Positions 8,240-17,920 are shown, counted from the first letter of the stretch. The stretch is DNA of 35,556 bases from Prevotellaceae bacterium (GCA_028726625.1 JAQYPT010000021.1:1-35556); one strand, 5' to 3'. Notes: a model not told the origin generated them from the letters alone. Numbers and translations are program-made.

Positions 8240-8266
8240 AAGAGGGGAGCCAAAACTGCCCCCCTC
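8240..8266 (-). terminator. hairpin between the giant and the small lipoprotein genes
   Basis: Arms 8242-8250 and 8258-8266 pair at 8 of 9 positions around a 7-nt loop, followed on the minus strand by TTGTTTTAATTCTT. It would end, or partly attenuate, the 8306-12130 transcript before the next gene. Confidence 0.6.
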
Positions 8267-8305
8267 AGGTTCATAGTTACTTATTGAATAGAACTATATA
8301 AGAGA

Positions 8306-11300
8306 TTACTTGAAAGCTTTAGCAGCACCAGAACCAGTTGTCTTGTTCACGGTGATAACAGCCCAAACAACCTGAGTATAGTCCAAATCCTTCTTAACAC
8401 CACTTGTAGAGAGGTTTGTCATGTTGTTGATCACGTTACCCCAGTTGTAGTTCACAGCAATTGGAACATAGAGGTGGAAGATTTGAGCACCAGCACCATT
8501 GTTGGTGTATTCAATTCTACCGTACTTGGTAAATCCTTGACCTTCAGTCCATCCATCTCCGCTAAGACCATGAACTTTACTATTAAATACTTCCTGATCC
8601 TTACCATTGAACAACTTCAAATATGTAGCCGTTGTAACAGTACCATCAAACTTGTAGCTTGTCAATGAAGGAACATTGTCAATATACTTAAGTTTACCAG
8701 CTTTCAAAGCTTTTGCTATAGCATCAGCACCCTTCAATGCATCAGCCTTACGAATGCTTTCTTCAAATGGAGCATCTGTTAAAATCTTTTCACGGATAAC
8801 AGAAAGGCTGGAGATACCATAGAACTTATAAGGAATTTCCTTAGTCTGATCTGAGTAACTTGCATCAACCATTACTTTGTATTCACGCCAATCCTTGATT
8901 GTAACCAAGTCTTGCAATTCAACAGTTTCCTTATTGTTCAAAGCGTCAGTCCATGCAATATTATTAGCCCAAACATTAATTGGACGCAAGAAGCGAACAT
9001 TGAACTTATCATTACCCAAAATTGGTACATAACAAGGCGTTTCACTTGCGGTTACACGCATATAAGCGGTAAAGGTCTTATCAATGTTGTTTGTCAAATA
9101 GTCAGCCTTGATATCCTTACCCATTGCATCATAACGGCCCATGTTGTTCAAAAGGTCAGTTGCAGCATTGTAGTTGCCACCTTCAAGACCAAAGTAATGA
9201 ACAATTGAGTACTTGTTGTCGTCAGCATTCTTGCGCAATTCAACTACCTTCTCTTTCGTTATTGCATTTCCATCTTGAGCTACAGCATAGATAGTATGAT
9301 TGTCGTCACCAAGTTCCAAAGTCCACTTAGAACCAGAAGCGCCACGCACTACCCATTGGTTGTTAACAGCACTGATAGTACTATTCACACCCTTCTGTGG
9401 CAATACAAATGCAAAGTCTAATACATTCTTTACATGACCATCTGTATCATAGAACGTATCGAACTTATCCTTTTCACTCTCCAATGTGAGGATGGCCTTC
9501 TTGTTAAGCCAGTATTCACGTACGTCCTTATCGAACTCAGCTGGTGTTAATGCTACTTGAGCCTTCTCAGCTGGTGTAGGAACGTTTGCATGTACATCAA
9601 GATCAGACTGCATACCGGCAGCATAAGTTGAGTTAAACTTATACCAGTGGTGGAGGTCTTTGTTATTGATAGAACCATAAGCAAAGTGAATCTTGCCTAC
9701 AGGGAAGTTCAACTTAACCCAAATGCTTGAACCATTATTCTTATTGATAAAGCGAACCCAAGTATAGAATACCTTTTGGTTCAGACCCTTAGATGCATAA
9801 GTTGCATTAACAGTCTCGATAAAGAGAGCAATCTTCTTTGCGTCCAATCCACCTTTGCTCTTAGTCAAGTTCCAGAGAAGCACGTTGGTTTGAGCATCCC
9901 AAGAATGAGGATTAGTTGCATTGTCATGAGGTGTATACCATACCTTACCAAGCAAATCTTCAGCCTTTGTAGCTTTCTTGGTTACATCAGGTGCTGTATA
10001 GCGAACAGCCTCCCAACCAGCTACATAAGGATTCTTGCCAGAAGGCATTACTGTGTGACCACCTTGAACCTCGAGGTAGTAAGCCTGCTCAAATTCTTGC
10101 TTTGTCATACCGTCGTTGCCCAACTTGTGCAGAATCAAGTTCTCAATCTGAGACCATGTCGTTCTTCCTTCGTCACCACAATTCATGTAGATATCTTCCA
10201 AATCAACCTCAGCCTGCATTCCTTCTGGCTTAGCTGCTACGATACGAACCTTGATATAACCATAAAGTACAATAGCGCCCTTTGCGTCAACCAAGTCAAC
10301 ACGTACCAATGGCTCACGACCAATAACTTCTTTTTTCGCAACTTGACCCTTGATGGTTGTACCATCAGCATTTACAGAACGAGGAGCGAAAACACCAGAT
10401 GTCTTATCGCCTACTTGCTCAAAGTGAGCAGTCTCGCTGGTCTTATTAGTACCAAGAATGTAATCTACTGGAGTAAACTCATAGTGCAAACCTAAAGCAG
10501 CAAGCTGCTCGTCAGTCATAATCTTGTTCTTTGTAGACTTGCCGTATTTAGCAAACGTGGTGTAGTCGTAATGAGTCTCAATGAGAGGCTTCAAGTCAAT
10601 AGTTTCTGTATAAACAACAGAGTGCGTTGCAGGCATGGTGATTACACCATTGTGAGCTGGACTCTTTGGATCTGTTTCGTCTACACAATAATATTTCGTT
10701 CCACCCTCTTGTTCCTTATTATAATATCTTGTGTACAAGAAGTTATCGCGAACCATATTCTTATTCACTGCTTTGAAATAAGAAGGCTGCTTCTCAATAA
10801 TAACCTCAGGAGCTTTGTCACCCAAAGCTACCAATGAGTACTCTGCAGGAGTAACAACTGCATAGTCTGATGTTACAGTGAATGCATCTACGCCATCTTT
10901 AGCAGGGAATTTAGCTTGTAATGCCACGAATGGCAACTTGCCACCGAAAGACTTACCGTCCTCATCATTCCAATCATACAATGTACTTCCTGATTTAGGA
11001 TCTGTATTAGCAGAACCCAACCAAGCCATGTAGTAACCATCCAATTGCTTCTTGTTTACATCAAAAGGTACAGCAAGTACACCATCTTTAACCACATTCT
11101 TACCACCAGCCTTGTAAGTTGTCTCCAAAGGCTTTGCGAAAGGTTCATTAGCGCGGGTATAAACCTCTGCCTCATTGGTAAAGAAACTAAATTCAGCACC
11201 TTCAAGACTTGAAGTAGAAGGATCCATGTGATAGTAAGCCGTAGCAGTTACAGGTACAACATAGCCATCTTTAACCTCTGGCAACTTCTCCATAACGGTA

Positions 11301-12130
11301 ACCTTCACATCAGGATCACCTATAGGAGTGTTAACAAGACGGTATGTGAACACTGTCTTGTCACCAAACTTATGAGTATTAGCTACCAAATGAGGAACCT
11401 CAATACCAGCAAGACCTTCCCAATAGAACGCAGGCTTCAATACCAACATTGAAAGTTTCTTGTTAACCAAGACTGTCAAGATGTCAATTTGAGGGCTGAA
11501 CTTCTTTACCTTAGCATCAAGATCGTTCATCTTTTTCTTCAACTCATCAAGTGTTGAAGCATCACCAACACCAGCCCCTCCGAGTTCTTTCTTCAAGTCA
11601 GCGATAGCTTTCTGCAACTCGGCATTTCCAATCTTACCGTCAACTTTAGCAGCAAGATTATCAAGAGCCTTTTGTTGGTTCTCAATATTCTTCTTAGCTG
11701 CCTCAATGGCACCTACCAAGTTTTCTAACGAAGTAACTCCTAACTTGTTCAACGAAGCATCAATAGCGTCAATGCGCTGAGCAAGCTTTTCAAGGTCTGC
11801 CTTGTCTGCCTTGCCTTTCATGGCCTCGTTCACCTTGTCGATAGCCTCTTGAAGAGCATCAGCTGTCACCAATTTAGCCATCTCTTTCTTAAGAGCCTCC
11901 AACTTCTCGTTAGCTTCGGTTTTGGTCATGAATGTAGCATGAGCCTCCGTAGCTTCTTGCTTTGCCTTCTCAAGGGCTTGCTGCAACGTCGTCAACTGCG
12001 TCTTGAGGGTATTCACCTCAGTTTGAACGCCATTGATGTCGTCATCGTAATCCTTACAAGAAGAAACTGTACCAATGGCACCCAATACAAAGAGGACCAT
12101 CAGCAACGTACTAAAAAATTTTCTTTTCAT
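8306..12130 (-). CDS. giant coiled-coil, probably surface-exposed lipoprotein
   Basis: A 1274-aa protein. The signal peptide ends in a lipobox (GTVSSC, Cys25), and the next residues are KDYDDD. Acidic residues at these positions resemble the lipoprotein export signal that sends Bacteroidetes lipoproteins to the cell surface. Residues about 32-215 form a long heptad-rich coiled coil (VQTEVNTLKTQLTTLQQALE; KADKADLEKLAQRIDAI). The rest is about 1050 residues of beta-rich, Tyr/Asn/Lys-rich sequence without a family I recognise. The layout suggests a lipid-anchored stalk with a large outer part, such as an adhesin or surface-layer-like protein; that role is inference. It has its own promoter and a leader of about 150 nt. 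The high AAG/AAC usage hints at strong expression. Confidence 0.88.
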   Translation of the reverse strand: MKRKFFSTLLMVLFVLGAIGTVSSCKDYDDDINGVQTEVNTLKTQLTTLQQALEKAKQEATEAHATFMTKTEANEKLEALKKEMAKLVTADALQEAIDKVNEAMKGKADKADLEKLAQRIDAIDASLNKLGVTSLENLVGAIEAAKKNIENQQKALDNLAAKVDGKIGNAELQKAIADLKKELGGAGVGDASTLDELKKKMNDLDAKVKKFSPQIDILTVLVNKKLSMLVLKPAFYWEGLAGIEVPHLVANTHKFGDKTVFTYRLVNTPIGDPDVKVTVMEKLPEVKDGYVVPVTATAYYHMDPSTSSLEGAEFSFFTNEAEVYTRANEPFAKPLETTYKAGGKNVVKDGVLAVPFDVNKKQLDGYYMAWLGSANTDPKSGSTLYDWNDEDGKSFGGKLPFVALQAKFPAKDGVDAFTVTSDYAVVTPAEYSLVALGDKAPEVIIEKQPSYFKAVNKNMVRDNFLYTRYYNKEQEGGTKYYCVDETDPKSPAHNGVITMPATHSVVYTETIDLKPLIETHYDYTTFAKYGKSTKNKIMTDEQLAALGLHYEFTPVDYILGTNKTSETAHFEQVGDKTSGVFAPRSVNADGTTIKGQVAKKEVIGREPLVRVDLVDAKGAIVLYGYIKVRIVAAKPEGMQAEVDLEDIYMNCGDEGRTTWSQIENLILHKLGNDGMTKQEFEQAYYLEVQGGHTVMPSGKNPYVAGWEAVRYTAPDVTKKATKAEDLLGKVWYTPHDNATNPHSWDAQTNVLLWNLTKSKGGLDAKKIALFIETVNATYASKGLNQKVFYTWVRFINKNNGSSIWVKLNFPVGKIHFAYGSINNKDLHHWYKFNSTYAAGMQSDLDVHANVPTPAEKAQVALTPAEFDKDVREYWLNKKAILTLESEKDKFDTFYDTDGHVKNVLDFAFVLPQKGVNSTISAVNNQWVVRGASGSKWTLELGDDNHTIYAVAQDGNAITKEKVVELRKNADDNKYSIVHYFGLEGGNYNAATDLLNNMGRYDAMGKDIKADYLTNNIDKTFTAYMRVTASETPCYVPILGNDKFNVRFLRPINVWANNIAWTDALNNKETVELQDLVTIKDWREYKVMVDASYSDQTKEIPYKFYGISSLSVIREKILTDAPFEESIRKADALKGADAIAKALKAGKLKYIDNVPSLTSYKFDGTVTTATYLKLFNGKDQEVFNSKVHGLSGDGWTEGQGFTKYGRIEYTNNGAGAQIFHLYVPIAVNYNWGNVINNMTNLSTSGVKKDLDYTQVVWAVITVNKTTGSGAAKAFK

Positions 12131-12601
12131 ACGATATAAAAATTAAATAAAACAATAAAAATTAAAATATATACTAGCTAATATTGCATTGGATTCTGTT
12201 CAAGAAACCAACACAAATAATTTTTTCATACCAATAAACGTCATTTATGTACATAGTAACCGTATTTCAGGCAAATTATTTTGGTGCAAATATATAGATA
12301 AATATTAGAACAAACAAATAAAATGCATCTTTTTTTTAATTTAGTCAAAATTTTTATTCCAGCCATTTTACGAAGCAGAACCCGTCAGTTATATTTACAT
12401 TTCCGCATAACAGAATGTGATTACATAATTGAAATGGTATTGTAATGTTCACAAATTATATATAAATTTCACAGAATAGGTTAGTTGTTTTCTTGTTTTA
12501 CCTGAAAATGAAGTTAAGATGAACACCAGTTTCACGGAAGGCTGACGCCCCACTACGCCATGGCTGATTCAATTTCATCCATGGCGCATGGCTAGGCATC
12601 C
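12131..12601. other. 470-bp gene-free region upstream of the giant lipoprotein
   Basis: AT-rich, with no plausible ORF. It holds the promoter at 12287-12314 and, next to asnS, an 8-bp inverted repeat (cgccatgg 12556-12563 with ccatggcg 12579-12586). That repeat has no T-tract but may mark the asnS transcript end. Nothing else is recognised. Confidence 0.6.
12287..12318 (-). promoter_or_regulatory. promoter of the giant lipoprotein gene
   Basis: TATATTTG on the minus strand (12287-12294) fits the -7 box, and TTTG motifs lie 16 and 20 nt further upstream. Transcription would start about 150 nt before the ATG at 12130. Confidence 0.6.
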
Positions 12602-13996
12602 TTAGAATTCTGCGTTCTTAGGTGTACGCGGGAACGGGATGACATCCCGAATGTTCTGCATGCCGGTTACGAAGAGGATCAGGCGTTCGAAGCCCAGCCC
12701 AAAGCCTCCATGCGGACAAGTGCCGTATTTGCGCGTGTCGAGATACCACCACATATCTTTCATTGGAATGTGGCGACGTTCGATTTCAGAAGTCAGTTTC
12801 TCTAGACTTTCCTCTCTCACCGACCCACCAATGATTTCTCCAATCTGCGGGAAGAGTACGTCGGTACCTTGAACGGTCTTGCCATCCTCGTTAATTTTCA
12901 TGTAGAAGGCCTTGATTTCCTTGGGATAATCGTACATGATAACCGGCTTCTTAAAGTGGTGTTCCACCAAGAAACGTTCGTGCTCACTAGCCAAGTCCAT
13001 TCCCCATGATACAGGGAACTCAAATTTATGTCCATTGGCTGCCGCCTCTTCCAATATCTTGATACCGTCTGTATAGGTCAATCGCACAAAATCATTCTTC
13101 AAAACGCCCTGCAACCGCTCCAACAAGGTTTTGTCGATCATCGAATTGAGGAAATCAAGATCGTCCTTGCAGTTGTCCAAGGCCCAGCGCACACAGTATT
13201 TGATAAAGTCTTCTTCGAGATCCATCAACTCGGGCAAGTCGATGAAAGCAATCTCTGGCTCAATCATCCAGAACTCGGCCAAGTGACGTGGCGTGTTCGA
13301 GTTCTCCGCACGGAACGTAGGCCCGAAGGTATAAATCTGTCCCAAAGCCGTGGCACCCAACTCACCTTCCAACTGTCCACTCACCGTAAGACTGGTCATC
13401 TTGCCAAAGAAATCATCTTCGTAGCACACCTTTCCATCTTCCCCCTTTTTCAAATCATTGAGGTTCTGCGTGGTCACCTGAAACATCTCGCCAGCGCCTT
13501 CAGCGTCTGAGGCTGTAATCAAGGGCGTGTGGAAATAAAAGAATCCATGTTCGTGGAAATATTGATGGATGGCAAAGGCCATGTTGTGGCGAATGCGCAT
13601 CACGGCGCCAAAGGTGTTTGTGCGTAGACGCATGTGAGCGTGCTGACGCATGTACTCAAACGACTGTCCTTTCTTCTGCATGGGATAGTCGCTACCACAC
13701 AGGCCATAAACCTCAATGTCCTTGCATTGGATTTCCACGCTCTGTCCTTTGCCTTGGCTCTCTACCAAGGTACCGGTGACACAGAGGCAAGCGCCTGTTG
13801 TAATACTCTTCAACGTATCGGCATTGATCTTTGACGGATCAACGACAATCTGTATATTCTTGATGGTAGAGCCGTCGTTCAAGGCAATGAAATCAACTGC
13901 CTTACTACTGCGATGGGTACGCACCCATCCCTTTACCACCACTTCTTTTCCAAAGTCGGTGCTCTTCAGAACATCAACAACTTTTGTACGTTTCAT
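12602..13996 (-). CDS. asnS: asparaginyl-tRNA synthetase
   Basis: A 464-aa class IIb synthetase that charges tRNA-Asn. The N-terminal anticodon-binding OB fold ([25 protein letters not shown]) is followed by the catalytic core. Motif 2 is in [21 protein letters not shown], and motif 3 is [15 protein letters not shown] at the C-terminus. Subtype is AsnRS rather than AspRS by length and by the motif 2 sequence. The gene follows rluB in the same direction, but 212 bp with two opposed octamer arrays separate them, so the genes may not share a transcript. Confidence 0.97.
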   Translation of the reverse strand: MKRTKVVDVLKSTDFGKEVVVKGWVRTHRSSKAVDFIALNDGSTIKNIQIVVDPSKINADTLKSITTGACLCVTGTLVESQGKGQSVEIQCKDIEVYGLCGSDYPMQKKGQSFEYMRQHAHMRLRTNTFGAVMRIRHNMAFAIHQYFHEHGFFYFHTPLITASDAEGAGEMFQVTTQNLNDLKKGEDGKVCYEDDFFGKMTSLTVSGQLEGELGATALGQIYTFGPTFRAENSNTPRHLAEFWMIEPEIAFIDLPELMDLEEDFIKYCVRWALDNCKDDLDFLNSMIDKTLLERLQGVLKNDFVRLTYTDGIKILEEAAANGHKFEFPVSWGMDLASEHERFLVEHHFKKPVIMYDYPKEIKAFYMKINEDGKTVQGTDVLFPQIGEIIGGSVREESLEKLTSEIERRHIPMKDMWWYLDTRKYGTCPHGGFGLGFERLILFVTGMQNIRDVIPFPRTPKNAEF

Positions 13997-14010
13997 TGTT
14001 TGTATTTTTT

Positions 14011-14200
14011 TAGTTTACGAGTTGACAAGTTTACGAGTTGACAAGTTTACGAGTTTACAAGTTTACGAGTTAATACCGATGAGTTGTTGTCATTCGCAGT
14101 CGTTTATAAAGCGACATTATAGAACCATCAACTTGTCAACTTGTGAACTCGTAAACTTGTCAACTCGTGAACTTTTCAACTTGTTCACTTGTCAACTATA
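14011..14200. repeat. two opposed octamer tandem arrays between rluB and asnS
   Basis: Left array 14011-14074: eight 8-nt units alternating gagttgac and aagtttac. Right array 14129-14200: nine 8-nt units of the inverse type (caacttgt, gaactcgt, aaacttgt). The 54 bp between them are not repetitive. Because the arrays are reverse complements, the RNA can fold in many registers into a long stem. A third array of the same octamer type lies at 17334-17365. Confidence 0.85.
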
Positions 14201-14208
14201 TATCTCAA

Positions 14209-15675
14209 CTACTCAAAAGCTCCCATGCGAAGTATGTTCACCTCTTCTTCTGTCAGGAACCGCCAGTCGCCTCGACGAAGGTTTTTCTTAGTTAAGCCGG
14301 CGAACTGAACGCGATCCAACTTGATGACACGATAGCCCAGGCTCTCGAAGATACGGCGAACGATACGGTTCTTACCGCTATGAATCTCGATGCCCACCTG
14401 GTTTTTATCGGTGTCATGCGCATACTCTATGGCATCTGCATGCACCTCACCGTCTTCCAACTCGATACCCTCTGCAATCTTTTGCATGTCGTGAGCCGTC
14501 ACATTCTTGTCCAAGAACACATGGTACACCTTTTTCTTTAAATACTTGGGGTGGGTCAGTTTGCTGGCCAGGTCACCGTCGTTCGTCAGCAACAGCACAC
14601 CCGTGGTGTTGCGGTCTAGTCGTCCAACCGGATAGATGCGCTCGGGACACACGTTCTTCACCAAATCCATCACCGTCTTACGCTGCTGCGGATCATCACT
14701 GGTGGTGACGTAGTCCTTCGGCTTGTTGAGCAACACATAAACCTTTTTTTCCAGAGATACCGGCTGATCATGGAACACTACCTCATCGGTGCGCATGACC
14801 TTGGTTCCCAGTTCCGTCACCACTTCACCATTCACCTTAACCACACCGGCTTGGATGTACTCATCGGCCTCGCGACGACTGCACACGCCAGCATTCGCCA
14901 AATACTTATTCAGACGAACGGGTACGGTGGGATCTACATGCTGTTCACTGTATTCAATGCGCTTCTTCAGGCTATACTTGGCATTGGGATCGTAATCGGG
15001 CGTACGCTGACGATAGCCGCCACGATTGTTGTAGCCACCATACTGCTGTCTGCCCCTATTGCCGTAGCCGCCTCGATTGTAACCACCTTGCTGACGAGGT
15101 TGATAGCCGCCTTCGCCATCGTTGTTGTAACGTGGACGATAACCGCCTTGCTGGCGAGGTTGATAGCCGCCTTCGCCATCATTGTTGTAGCGCGGACGAT
15201 AGCCACCCTGCTGACGAGGTTGATAGCCGCCTTCGCCATCGTTGTTGTAACGGGGACGATAACCGCCCTGCTGACGAGGTTGATAACCGCCCTCACCATC
15301 GTTGTTGTAGCGTGGACGATATCCACCCTGCTGGCGAGGTTGATAACCCTCACTGCGATAACGAGGACGATAACCGCCTTGCTCACCATGCTGATTGAAG
15401 CGGGGGCGATAAGCATGTTGCTGTGCGCCACCCTCCTCATTGGTCTGCAAATTGCTGCCAAAGCCTTCTGGGCGGAAACCTCCTACTTGGTTTAATCGCT
15501 CTGGGCGATTGCTGCTGTATGTTCGTTGACTTTGGATGCGTGGACGACGTGTCCGTTCTCCTCCGCCATGATAGTTGCGTTGATAGTTGTCTGCGTGATT
15601 TTCATAGCCCTCCCGAGCTGAATCGCGCTGTTCTGATGATTGTTCTTGAAGATTTTTGTTTAATACTGAATCCAT
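14209..15675 (-). CDS. rluB: RluB/RsuA-family 23S rRNA pseudouridine synthase with a repetitive RGG-like N-terminal extension
   Basis: A 488-aa protein. The C-terminal 240 residues are a normal RsuA/RluB-type enzyme: an S4 RNA-binding domain (VRLNKYLANAGVCSRREADEY, about 253-273), then the catalytic fold with Asp354 in VGRLDRNTTGVLLLTNDG and the C-terminal GKNRIVRRIFESLGYRV. It converts uridine to pseudouridine in large-subunit rRNA; RluB versus RluF specificity is inferred. The N-terminal 230 residues are disordered and contain four exact-length 20-residue repeats (GGYRPRYNNDGE + GGYQPRQQ, 117-196), then RGGYGNRGRQQYGGYNNRGG. Such Gly/Arg/Tyr-rich tails bind RNA and can drive condensation in other proteins. 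The extension roughly doubles the usual length. Confidence 0.92.
   Translation of the reverse strand: MDSVLNKNLQEQSSEQRDSAREGYENHADNYQRNYHGGGERTRRPRIQSQRTYSSNRPERLNQVGGFRPEGFGSNLQTNEEGGAQQHAYRPRFNQHGEQGGYRPRYRSEGYQPRQQGGYRPRYNNDGEGGYQPRQQGGYRPRYNNDGEGGYQPRQQGGYRPRYNNDGEGGYQPRQQGGYRPRYNNDGEGGYQPRQQGGYNRGGYGNRGRQQYGGYNNRGGYRQRTPDYDPNAKYSLKKRIEYSEQHVDPTVPVRLNKYLANAGVCSRREADEYIQAGVVKVNGEVVTELGTKVMRTDEVVFHDQPVSLEKKVYVLLNKPKDYVTTSDDPQQRKTVMDLVKNVCPERIYPVGRLDRNTTGVLLLTNDGDLASKLTHPKYLKKKVYHVFLDKNVTAHDMQKIAEGIELEDGEVHADAIEYAHDTDKNQVGIEIHSGKNRIVRRIFESLGYRVIKLDRVQFAGLTKKNLRRGDWRFLTEEEVNILRMGAFE
15088..15327 (-). repeat. 60-bp in-frame tandem repeat within rluB
   Basis: Four copies with a period of exactly 60 bp encode the 20-residue repeat; degenerate partial copies extend to about 15360 and 15060. 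Third-position changes between copies (for example cgtgga, cgcgga, cgggga) show that the protein sequence has been held while DNA drifted, which argues for selection on the peptide. Confidence 0.9.
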
Positions 15676-15869
15676 AATTCTAATTCTTTTTCTTATTTTA
15701 CCATAAGCCTCACGGCCTTATTTCTACTTTCTCGAATGGAGATGACCAGCACCGAGCGAGCCCTCCCTTTAAAATCATTTTTGTTGCTCTCTACCTTATT
15801 ATATATATCTACTTATTATTTTGACTTCACGCTATCACATGTACTCTTCATATTTTCTCAACGAGCCTA

Positions 15870-17216
15870 TTATACGCCTGTATAGTTGTGAGGTGTGATG
15901 GCCATCAATTCGGCTTTCACCTCATCACTCACATCCAGTCCTTGCACGAATTCGTGAATGGTTTGCTCGGTCATTTTCTGATTGGTGCGCGTCAGAGCTT
16001 TCAATGCCTCGTAAGGATGCGGATAAGCCTCTCGGCGAAGAATGGTCTGGATGGCCTCTGCCACGACCGCCCATGTGTTGTCCAAATCCTCACTAAGTCG
16101 GTCTTCGTTCAAGATGAGCTTGCGAAGTCCTTTCAGCGTACTTTGAATGGCGATGACGGTGTGTCCCAATGGAACACCCACGTTTCGCAAGACGGTAGAG
16201 TCCGTCAAGTCGCGCTGCAACCTACTCACAGGCAGCTTCTGCGCCAAGAATTGCAGAATGCAGTTGGACATGCCTAAGTTGCCCTCACTATTTTCAAAGT
16301 CAATAGGATTCACCTTGTGAGGCATGGCACTCGACCCTACTTCGCCAGCCTTGATTTGCTGTTTGAAATATTCCATCGAGATATACATCCAGAAATCTCT
16401 GTCCAAGTCGATGATGATGGTGTTGATTCGGCGGATGGCATCAAACACAGCCCCCATGTTATCGTAATTGCTGATTTGGGTGGTAAACTGCTCACGGTGC
16501 AGTCCGAGCGCTTCCTCTACGAAACGGTTGCCAAATGCTTTCCAGTCGATGGACGGATAAGCGACATGATGCGCATTGTAATTGCCGGTTGCCCCGCCAA
16601 ACTTCGCACTCATCTTGCAGGCCTTCAACTGTTCCAACTGCTCGCGCAGACGGTAGGCGAACACCATGATTTCTTTGCCCAGACGGGTGGGCGACGCAGG
16701 TTGACCGTGTGTCTTGGCCAACATGGAAACGTCTTTCCATTGTTCAGCATATTGCTCCAGCTGACCAATCAGCTCTTCCACCTGCGGAACAACGACCTCT
16801 GCCAGGGCCTCTTTGATAGACAGTGGTACGCTGGTGTTATTGATGTCTTGCGACGTTAAGCCAAAATGGATGAATTCCTTGTAAGCGTCCAGTCCACCAA
16901 TCTTGTCAAATTCTTCTTTCAGGAAATACTCCACTGCCTTGACATCATGGTTGGTGACACGCTCGATGTCCTTGACACGCTGGGCGGATGCCTCATCAAA
17001 ATGCTGGTAAATATCCCGCAACTGACTGAACAGCGCTTTGTCGAACGATGCCAACTGCGGCAAGGGCAACTCGCATAACGCGATGAAATATTCCACCTCA
17101 ACGCGTACACGATAACGAATAAGTGCGTACTCAGAAAAATAATCGGCCAAGGCAACCGTCTTGTTCCTATAACGTCCATCTATCGGTGAGATGGCAGTCA
17201 ATGCATCCAGTGTCAT
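15870..17216 (-). CDS. purB: adenylosuccinate lyase
   Basis: A 448-aa member of the fumarase/aspartase superfamily. It catalyses two steps of purine synthesis: SAICAR to AICAR, and adenylosuccinate to AMP. Seen in the sequence: SPIDGRY near the N-terminus, TSQDINNTS (121-129), the catalytic-His segment KTHGQPASPTRLGKE (168-182) and the flexible signature loop GSSAMPHKVNP (294-304) with the catalytic Ser. The protein is full length and the fit to the family is complete. A TAATTTTG box lies 24 bp upstream. The gap of about 190 bp to rluB downstream has no clear terminator. Confidence 0.97.
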   Translation of the reverse strand: MTLDALTAISPIDGRYRNKTVALADYFSEYALIRYRVRVEVEYFIALCELPLPQLASFDKALFSQLRDIYQHFDEASAQRVKDIERVTNHDVKAVEYFLKEEFDKIGGLDAYKEFIHFGLTSQDINNTSVPLSIKEALAEVVVPQVEELIGQLEQYAEQWKDVSMLAKTHGQPASPTRLGKEIMVFAYRLREQLEQLKACKMSAKFGGATGNYNAHHVAYPSIDWKAFGNRFVEEALGLHREQFTTQISNYDNMGAVFDAIRRINTIIIDLDRDFWMYISMEYFKQQIKAGEVGSSAMPHKVNPIDFENSEGNLGMSNCILQFLAQKLPVSRLQRDLTDSTVLRNVGVPLGHTVIAIQSTLKGLRKLILNEDRLSEDLDNTWAVVAEAIQTILRREAYPHPYEALKALTRTNQKMTEQTIHEFVQGLDVSDEVKAELMAITPHNYTGV

Positions 17217-17239
17217 ATCTACAATCTTGTCTTAGGCGA

Positions 17240-17247
17240 CAAAATTA
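17240..17247 (-). promoter_or_regulatory. -7 box of purB
   Basis: TAATTTTG on the minus strand fits TAnnTTTG; transcription would start about 17 nt before the ATG at 17216. Confidence 0.55.
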
Positions 17248-17333
17248 CGAATTAAAATCGATATAGCAGGCGAAGTTTCTATAAAAGTTATTTAAAAATA
17301 ATAGGGAAAAACGCTACACAACGCTGTCGTTTA

Positions 17334-17365
17334 GAGTTGATGAGTTCGTGAGTTGATGAGTTGCG
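17334..17365. repeat. four-unit octamer array
   Basis: Units gagttgat, gagttcgt, gagttgat, gagttgcg are consecutive with an 8-nt period. They belong to the same octamer family as the arrays at 14011-14200. Confidence 0.75.
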
Positions 17366-17882
17366 TATTTCGTTGATATTTTTTACCAAATAATGCCCTA
17401 AAAATGGCACTTGAAAATCTTCAATCTAAGAAAAAAACAATAGGCTGGGAGGATGCAAATGAGAGATGATTGGACAAGAAAAAACACCATACCAAATAAA
17501 AGCAATGAGTTTATCCTGAAAGGAGCAGCCTATTAACCCTCTATCTACATGCTGTTGTGCGTTAAAAGCATGTCTATATCAGCCGTTAACATCTACTTTT
17601 GGCGGGTAAAAAGGAGAACATGAAGCGACATAGCAACACCGAAAACGTATAAACAACTGTGTGTAAGCGAGATACAAAAGTTGCTCATACTTGGCGTATT
17701 TACGCCCACAAGACGGGTTGGTTATCTACACGCCAAATATGAAGAGGCAAGGTGTCAAGAAAAATTCATTCACAATGCCAAGCATACGTCTTGTTGTAGC
17801 CCACCGGGATGAAATCAACCGAGGATTTTTCTACGCAGCTTTAGAATACTTCGTTCTACCAGAATGGCCTCACATCTTGCCG

Positions 17883-17920
17883 AAAAAAGAAAGCCCAAGA
17901 GCAGGTTTATTGCCCTTGGG
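17883..17920 (-). terminator. intrinsic terminator of the DUF2795 gene
   Basis: Arms 17894-17903 and 17911-17920 form a 10-bp stem with one G-U pair and a 7-nt loop. On the minus strand CTTTCTTTTTTCG follows, a strong T-tract. Confidence 0.85.

Noticed and set aside
9776..10495. 239-aa plus-strand ORF
   Set aside because: It is wholly antisense to the giant lipoprotein gene, with no motif or start signal.
14011..14200. CRISPR-like array
   Set aside because: Units are 8 nt with no spacers, and no cas genes are present.
15088..15327. CRISPR-like 60-bp repeats
   Set aside because: The period is in frame within an intact coding sequence, and there are no variable spacers.
14770..15495. 241-aa plus-strand ORF of Ile/Ala/Thr/Leu repeats
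   Set aside because: It is the antisense image of the 60-bp repeats in rluB; the hydrophobic pattern comes from reading the Gly/Arg/Tyr/Gln codons backwards.
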